Below, piece after piece: positions 59,785 through 64,000 of a stretch of 64,000 nucleotides of DNA. Made by a program: the position numbers and the translations under genes. The stretch is taken from contig NZ_CP015922.1 of NCBI RefSeq assembly GCF_001659725.1, forward strand, positions 310,001 to 374,000. Direction: 5' to 3'. Positions within the stretch are counted from its first letter, which is position 1, and each line of letters opens with the position of its first letter. The notes beneath the pieces are model-generated. The model was not told the DNA's origin. It worked only from the letters and a program-made list of their open reading frames with translations, and ran no database searches. The DNA is from Polynucleobacter wuianus (GTDB taxonomy: Bacteria > Pseudomonadota > Gammaproteobacteria > Burkholderiales > Burkholderiaceae).

Positions 59785-60555
59785 TTAGGCCAATAATAGA
59801 AATATTGTTGGCCTATTTTGTAATGAGGCACATGCTGCTTCGTTAGGGTAGCGCTTGCGCCAATCCTCGATCGACAGCGTAGTGACCGTTTCAGATTTGA
59901 GGCTGAGATCCATGCCAAGGCATAGTAATGTCTGTGGTGCTAATGAGTGGATACATGCCATCAACATGGCGGTGTTGCGATAAGGAGTCTCAATCCAAAT
60001 TTGGGTTTGTTGTAACTTTCGAGATTCTGCTTCTAATTGTTTGAGTTTGGCGCTCCGCTCATGCGTGTCATGCGGCAGGTAGCCCTGAAATGCAAAACGC
60101 TGACCGTTTAAGCCGCTAGCCATGAGGCCTAGCAAAATAGAACTAGGGCCAACCAAAGGCTTTACTTGAGCGCCGAGTTTGTGTGCTGCTAGAACGAGTT
60201 CAGCGCCGGGATCAGCAACACCTGGTACGCCTGCTTCAGACATCAGCCCCATGTCATTACCAGCGAGCAATGGTTTTAATAAGTCGGCAGGCTTTACTGA
60301 ATCCCCATACTTTGCATTACGCGCAGCACCACGCCACTCACTCATTTGCATTTCTTGAATGGTGCAGGCCAGTTGTGACATGCTATCAACGGCTTTTAAG
60401 AATGCACGTGCTGTTTTGGCATCTTCCACAACCCAATGTTTTAGTTTGGCTGTGCAAGCAATGGTTTCGCTTGGTAAGACCCAGGGCAATTGCTCGGCGC
60501 GAGCATCATCGCCCAAAGTATTTGGAACTAAGTAAAGGGTGCCGAGCTTTGCCAT
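59785..60555 (-). CDS. SAM-dependent methyltransferase of the tetrapyrrole-methylase fold (RsmI-like)
   Basis: A 256-residue protein with the TP-methylase pattern GTLYLVPNTLGDDARAEQLP, GLMSEAGVPGVADPGAELV, VKPLVGPSSILLGLMASGL and WIETPYRN. RsmI has the same motifs and 2'-O-methylates C1402 in 16S rRNA, but this divergent member has a longer insert (about residues 55-95). I therefore do not assign the target. It lies 34 bp downstream of maf. Confidence 0.82.
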   Translation of the reverse strand: MAKLGTLYLVPNTLGDDARAEQLPWVLPSETIACTAKLKHWVVEDAKTARAFLKAVDSMSQLACTIQEMQMSEWRGAARNAKYGDSVKPADLLKPLLAGNDMGLMSEAGVPGVADPGAELVLAAHKLGAQVKPLVGPSSILLGLMASGLNGQRFAFQGYLPHDTHERSAKLKQLEAESRKLQQTQIWIETPYRNTAMLMACIHSLAPQTLLCLGMDLSLKSETVTTLSIEDWRKRYPNEAACASLQNRPTIFLLLA

Positions 60556-60589
60556 GAAGGTATTGATTGTTTTCTTCGTTAGTTATTTT

Positions 60590-61198
60590 TTATTTCTTCG
60601 CTGGAATCACGAAACCAGCATCACGCAATAATCCCGTCAACGCAATGAGGGGCAAGCCGATGAGGGCGCTAGGGTCGTCGCTCTTGATTGCTTCTAGAAG
60701 GGCGATACCTAGGCCTTCAGACTTAGCGCTACCTGCGCAGTCATAAGGTTCTTCAGCAAGTAAATAGTTCTCCAAAACATCATCTGAGAGTTTGCGAAAA
60801 GTCACCTCAGTCGGAACACTCAAAGTAGTTTGCGTTTCACCCTTCATCAAACAAAGCGCTGTATGAAAGGTCACAGTTTGACCGCGCATGAGTTGGAGTT
60901 GAGCCATTGCTCTTTCAAAATTACCGGGCTTGCCAATCGCGGCACCACAAAGATCTGCAACTTGATCAGAGCCAATCACCCATGCATCAGGATGTTGTTT
61001 GGAAACTGCCGTCGCTTTTGCATGTGCAAGACGCAGTGCTAAGTCGAGTGTGCTTTCGCCAGTGAGAGGTGTTTCATCTACTTTGGGGGAAACTACTTCA
61101 AACGGAATACGTAGGCGCTCTAAAAGTTCACGGCGATACACTGATGTGGATGCCAAGATTAATGTTGGGTTTTGGGGCGAATTTTTTGAGTTGCTCAT
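60590..61198 (-). CDS. Maf-family nucleotide pyrophosphatase (YceF type)
   Basis: A 202-residue Maf protein. The start at 61198 is chosen because the ASTSVYRRELLERL motif must be near the N-terminus. The longer upstream frame would run into yceD. Further motifs are KVDETPLTGES, WVIGSDQVADLCG and YDCAGSAKSEGLGIALL. The GSAKSEG segment points to the YceF (m7GTP) branch. It is divergent from yceD, with 41 bp between the starts. Confidence 0.9.
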   Translation of the reverse strand: MSNSKNSPQNPTLILASTSVYRRELLERLRIPFEVVSPKVDETPLTGESTLDLALRLAHAKATAVSKQHPDAWVIGSDQVADLCGAAIGKPGNFERAMAQLQLMRGQTVTFHTALCLMKGETQTTLSVPTEVTFRKLSDDVLENYLLAEEPYDCAGSAKSEGLGIALLEAIKSDDPSALIGLPLIALTGLLRDAGFVIPAKK

Positions 61199-61239
61199 TG
61201 CTACCGACTTTCGAGAGTGCCTTGATTTAGACTGATGCC

Positions 61240-61815
61240 ATGAATCGTAATCAAGTTTTACCTCAAGTCCAGTTATCCGTAGATCCCGGTGTTTTGAAGC
61301 GAGTGGATTTCTGTGCCCCGCAATCTTATAAGGGTGCCGGTTTTTTAAGCATCTCTGACCTTCCAAGGTTGGCAGAGGAAGCATCCTCCGTTATTTCAGG
61401 GGATGGCTTTCATTGGGAGGTGGAGACCCATTTTGAGGATTCTCCAGGTAGTGACCCTCGTCAAATACTGGAATTGGGCCTAAAAGGGCGCATACATCTT
61501 ATTTGTCAGCGCTGTTTGCAGGATTGCGCTGTGGATTTAGATGAAAAGCGTCGATTTGTCCTGGTGAATTCAGAGGCTGAGGCCGATGACTACCCCTTGG
61601 AGGATGAGCAGCAGGAGCCTTTGGTGGCAAGTCAGCAATTTAACCTTCTGGAAACCATTGAGGATGAGGTTTTGCTCTCTATCCCCTTGATTCCAAAGCA
61701 TCCAGAGGGATTTTGTGAGCCCCATGCCTCAGTTTTTGGGGATGAGGGGGGCGATGAGGCGTCAGACGAGCGAGAAAACCCCTTTAACATACTGAAAAAT
61801 ATGAAGAAAAACTGA
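61240..61815 (+). CDS. yceD: YceD family (DUF177) protein, 23S rRNA accumulation factor
   Basis: A 191-residue protein with the CQRCLQDCAVDLDEKRRFVL core typical of YceD, plus an acidic C-terminal half (EDEVLLSIPLIPKHPEGFC). YceD is linked to 23S rRNA accumulation and lies before rpmF in most proteobacteria, as it does here. A tail of about 25 residues after the conserved CEPHA is strongly acidic. The function remains loosely defined. Confidence 0.88.
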   Translation: MNRNQVLPQVQLSVDPGVLKRVDFCAPQSYKGAGFLSISDLPRLAEEASSVISGDGFHWEVETHFEDSPGSDPRQILELGLKGRIHLICQRCLQDCAVDLDEKRRFVLVNSEAEADDYPLEDEQQEPLVASQQFNLLETIEDEVLLSIPLIPKHPEGFCEPHASVFGDEGGDEASDERENPFNILKNMKKN

Positions 61816-61888
61816 AAATGGCGCCATCTGAAGACCTGTTGTTTTCAGTGTGTCCCATAGATAAATCAAGCGTTTAGACGCTTTTCCA

Positions 61889-61897
61889 TGCTAGAAT
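61889..61897 (+). promoter_or_regulatory. Candidate extended -10 promoter of rpmF
   Basis: TGCTAGAAT has the TG-n extension and a good -10 (TAGAAT), 24 bp before the rpmF ATG. A weak -35 exists upstream, and a small AAGCGT/ACGCTT hairpin lies at 61868-61883. It would give rpmF its own start within the yceD operon. Confidence 0.5.
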
Positions 61898-61920
61898 GTT
61901 GCCTTGCTTAGGAGTTCAAT

Positions 61921-62100
61921 ATGGCCGTTCAACAAAACAAAAAATCACCTTCCAAACGTGGCATGCACCGTGCGCACGACTTTTTGACCGCACCTGCTAC
62001 GGCTGTTGAAGCCACAACTGGTGAGGCTCATTTGCGCCACCACATTTCACCAAACGGCTACTATCGTGGTCGTAAAGTTGTTAAAACTAAAAACGACTAA
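61921..62100 (+). CDS. rpmF: 50S ribosomal protein L32
   Basis: A 59-residue protein beginning MAVQQNKKSPSKRGMHRAHD, the L32 hallmark, and ending with YYRGRKVVKTKND. It carries the HHISPNG segment with two adjacent His residues. It has no zinc-ribbon Cys pairs, so it is the Cys-free form. It is too short for many gene finders but clear by sequence and by its place between yceD and plsX. The RBS is TAGGAG. Confidence 0.97.
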   Translation: MAVQQNKKSPSKRGMHRAHDFLTAPATAVEATTGEAHLRHHISPNGYYRGRKVVKTKND

Positions 62101-62121
62101 TTTTTTAGTCTAAACAGATAG

Positions 62122-62149
62122 AAGCGGCTCAAGTTAAGGCCGCTTTTTT
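62122..62149 (+). terminator. Intrinsic terminator between rpmF and plsX
   Basis: AAGCGGC pairs with GCCGCTT around a 10-nt loop, followed by a run of Ts. It lies 21 bp after rpmF and 34 bp before the plsX ATG. It probably sets lower plsX-fabH expression relative to rpmF. Confidence 0.8.
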
Positions 62150-62183
62150 CTTGGATAAATCACTTGCAACACTCAATGTGTCT

Positions 62184-63197
62184 ATGAGCGTTACTCTTGC
62201 TATTGATGCCATGGGCGGAGATCATGGGGTCGTCGTGACGGTTCCCGCTGCCTGCGATTTTCTAGAAAAACATGTTGATGTCAAGATTGCCTTAGTGGGT
62301 GATCCGGAATTGATCAAGCAAGTCTTGAGCAAATCTCCCAAAGCGCCAATGGAGCGCATTCATATTATTTCTGCAAGTGAAGTTGTTTTGATGGATGACC
62401 CCATTGAAGTTGCTTTGCGTCGCAAAAAAGATTCATCGATGCGCGTTGCGATCGAGCAAGTGAAAGAAGGCGCTGCTGATGCGGTGATTTCTTCTGGCAA
62501 CACTGGTGCATTGATGGCAATCTCACGCTATATCTTAAAAACCCTTGAGGGCGTTGATCGTCCTGCCATTGCTACGGCTATTCCTAATGAATTAGGGCGC
62601 GGCACAACGATGTTGGATCTTGGCGCTAATGCTGACTGTGAGCCGATACACTTGGTTCAGTTTGCTCAGATGGCTAACGTGATGGTTCAGGTCGTTGATG
62701 GCAAACAAAACCCTTCTATCGGTCTTCTCAATATTGGCGAAGAAGTGATTAAGGGTAATGAAGTCGTGAAGCAAACTAGTGAGTTGCTGAGACAGACTAA
62801 TTTAAACTTTTACGGCAACGTAGAAGGTAACGATATTTTTAAAGGCACTACTGATATCGTCGTATGCGATGGATTTGTGGGCAACGTAGTGCTGAAAGCT
62901 AGCGAAGGCTTGGCAAAAATGATGAGCGGTATGATCCGTGAAGAATTTAATCGCTCTTGGCTAACAAAGTTGATGGCGATTTGCGCTATGGTGCCGCTAC
63001 TTCGTGTTCGTAAGCGCGTTGATCATCGTCGCTATAACGGTGCTGTATTGTTAGGTCTGCGGGGTTGTGTAATTAAGAGTCATGGTTCTGCGGATCGCTT
63101 TGCGTTTGGCTTTGCTTTGGATCGCGCCTATGAGGCAGCCAAAAATCGCATGGTCGAACGTATTGCCGCAGCCTTTGTGGCGGAGACAAAAGTATGA
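62184..63197 (+). CDS. plsX: Phosphate acyltransferase PlsX
   Basis: Converts acyl-ACP to acyl-phosphate in phospholipid synthesis. It has 337 residues from the ATG at 62184, which places TLAIDAMGGDHG at the N-terminus as in the family. A GTG at 62178 and a TTG at 62151 are possible alternative starts. Other landmarks are EVVLMDDPIEVALRRKKDSSM, AVISSGNTGALMA and CDGFVGNVVLKASEG. The plsX stop overlaps the fabH start (ATGA). Confidence 0.94.
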   Translation: MSVTLAIDAMGGDHGVVVTVPAACDFLEKHVDVKIALVGDPELIKQVLSKSPKAPMERIHIISASEVVLMDDPIEVALRRKKDSSMRVAIEQVKEGAADAVISSGNTGALMAISRYILKTLEGVDRPAIATAIPNELGRGTTMLDLGANADCEPIHLVQFAQMANVMVQVVDGKQNPSIGLLNIGEEVIKGNEVVKQTSELLRQTNLNFYGNVEGNDIFKGTTDIVVCDGFVGNVVLKASEGLAKMMSGMIREEFNRSWLTKLMAICAMVPLLRVRKRVDHRRYNGAVLLGLRGCVIKSHGSADRFAFGFALDRAYEAAKNRMVERIAAAFVAETKV

Positions 63198-64000
63198 GTA
63201 TTTTTGCAAGAGTCGCTGGTACCGGAAGCTATCTTCCTGCACAGCGTCTAACCAATCAAGATTTAGTGGAACTTTTGGCGAAGTCTGGTTTAGAAACCAG
63301 CGATGAGTGGATTACTACTCGTAGCGGTATTTCGGCACGTCATTTTGCCGCCGAGAATGAACTTACTAGCGATCTCGCAGTCAAAGCAGCCCAAGCAGCA
63401 CTAGCTAGTGCGGGCATTACTTCAGAAGATTTAGACCTCATCATTTTGGCAACCTCTACTCCAGATCATTTGGGTGGATTTCCAAGTACTGCTTGTGTAG
63501 TGCAAGACAAATTGGTTGCGCATACCGATTGCGCTGCATTTGATGTGCAAGCTGTTTGTGCTGGTTTTATGTATGCAATGGCAACTGCAGATGCTTTTAT
63601 CCGCTCGGGCTCTTATAAAAAGGTCCTAGTGATTGGCGCCGAAACCTTTTCTCGTATTTTGGATTTTCAAGACCGCGGGACTTGCGTTTTGTTTGGTGAT
63701 GGTGCGGGCGCAGTAGTGCTTGAGGCTTCAAGTGAGCCGGGTATTCTATCTACAGCGCTACATGCTGATGGTAGCCAGCGCGATATTTTATGTGTGCCTG
63801 GACGCGCTGGTAATGGCTCTGTTCACGGTTCTCCATTTATGACCATGGATGGTCAAGCGGTATTTAAATTGGCAGTCAAAGTATTGGAGCAAGTGGCGCA
63901 TGAGGTTTTAGAAAAAGGAAATCTCAAGCCAGAGCAAATTGATTGGTTGGTGCCTCACCAAGCAAACATCCGCATCATGGAAGGCACAGCCAAAAAGATG
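63194..64000 (+). CDS. fabH: 3-oxoacyl-ACP synthase III (FabH), 3' end outside window
   Basis: Begins fatty-acid synthesis by condensing acetyl-CoA with malonyl-ACP. 269 residues are visible. The catalytic Cys122 is in AVCAGFMYAMATAD and His255 is in WLVPHQANIRIMEG. The conserved Asn of the triad should follow just past the right edge. The N-terminus VAGTGSYLPAQRLTN and TSDEWITTRSGI match E. coli FabH. It is translationally coupled to plsX. Confidence 0.95.
   Translation, partial: MSIFARVAGTGSYLPAQRLTNQDLVELLAKSGLETSDEWITTRSGISARHFAAENELTSDLAVKAAQAALASAGITSEDLDLIILATSTPDHLGGFPSTACVVQDKLVAHTDCAAFDVQAVCAGFMYAMATADAFIRSGSYKKVLVIGAETFSRILDFQDRGTCVLFGDGAGAVVLEASSEPGILSTALHADGSQRDILCVPGRAGNGSVHGSPFMTMDGQAVFKLAVKVLEQVAHEVLEKGNLKPEQIDWLVPHQANIRIMEGTAKKM

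Noticed and set aside
61199..61384. Longer N-terminus for the Maf protein
   Set aside because: It would overlap yceD on the opposite strand and add 62 residues before the N-terminal family motif.
1..64000. CRISPR arrays, prophage, insertion sequences, tRNA or rRNA genes
   Set aside because: No regularly spaced repeats, transposase or integrase genes, terminal inverted repeats or cloverleaf-like sequences were recognised by eye in any intergenic region.

Overview
The window is a dense stretch of bacterial chromosome, and the gene content and protein sequences look like the genus Polynucleobacter (Burkholderiaceae, freshwater). This assignment is an inference. It rests on a Bug-type solute receptor, a monomeric isocitrate dehydrogenase, DarP, the yceD-rpmF-plsX-fabH order, many short ATGA overlaps, roughly mid-40s G+C judged by eye, and the absence of prophage or insertion sequences. 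No tRNA, rRNA or CRISPR array was found.

Layout. 1-3081: siroheme sulfite-reduction operon (cysI, a DUF934 gene, partial cobA) on the minus strand. 3252-7160: a secreted serine hydrolase, two small membrane proteins, and a PDC-hydrolase-like amidohydrolase with a Bug receptor. 7303-14235: a PcaD-like hydrolase, HdeD, a basic mini-protein, then a TonB receptor, a PQQ-type sugar dehydrogenase, a dihaem cytochrome c and an acyltransferase. 14232-17460: DarP, a GMC oxidoreductase and an EamA exporter. 17605-22497: a branched-chain amino-acid ABC transporter in which LivM and LivG are fused and an intrinsic terminator follows the binding-protein gene. 22566-27321: a TSUP exporter pair, then a minus-strand operon under tandem Fur boxes that encodes an outer-membrane-type protein, an FMN-binding protein, the flavin transferase ApbE and a small His-rich four-helix membrane protein. 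27396-35331: DUF3820, a secreted nuclease, a lytic transglycosylase, FKBP, an MFS transporter and icd.

35434-39163: a BLUF photoreceptor gene broken by one in-frame TAG, then msrP, a lipocalin, an MBL hydrolase and an SDR enzyme packed tightly. 39160-46520: RNA modification, pterin dehydratase, a two-subunit Tat-exported molybdenum hydroxylase (IorAB-like), msrQ (about 7 kb from msrP), an SRAP protein and a PpiC isomerase. 46563-50418: folA-thyA, ferredoxin with its reductase, and a hydroxyacid dehydrogenase. 50489-53840: moaA-mobA-moeA, which supply the molybdenum cofactor needed by MsrP and the IorAB-like enzyme. 53933-58730: RNase E and RluC, divergent across a structured leader, then a HAD phosphatase. 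58795-64000: SppA, a tetrapyrrole-type methylase, Maf, and the yceD-rpmF-plsX-fabH lipid/ribosome cluster, cut off at the window end.

Most genes are housekeeping. The strongest candidate for an under-described system is the Fur-controlled flavinylation cassette at 24017-27321. Next are the TonB receptor beside a PQQ enzyme, and the interrupted BLUF gene in front of the msrP cluster.
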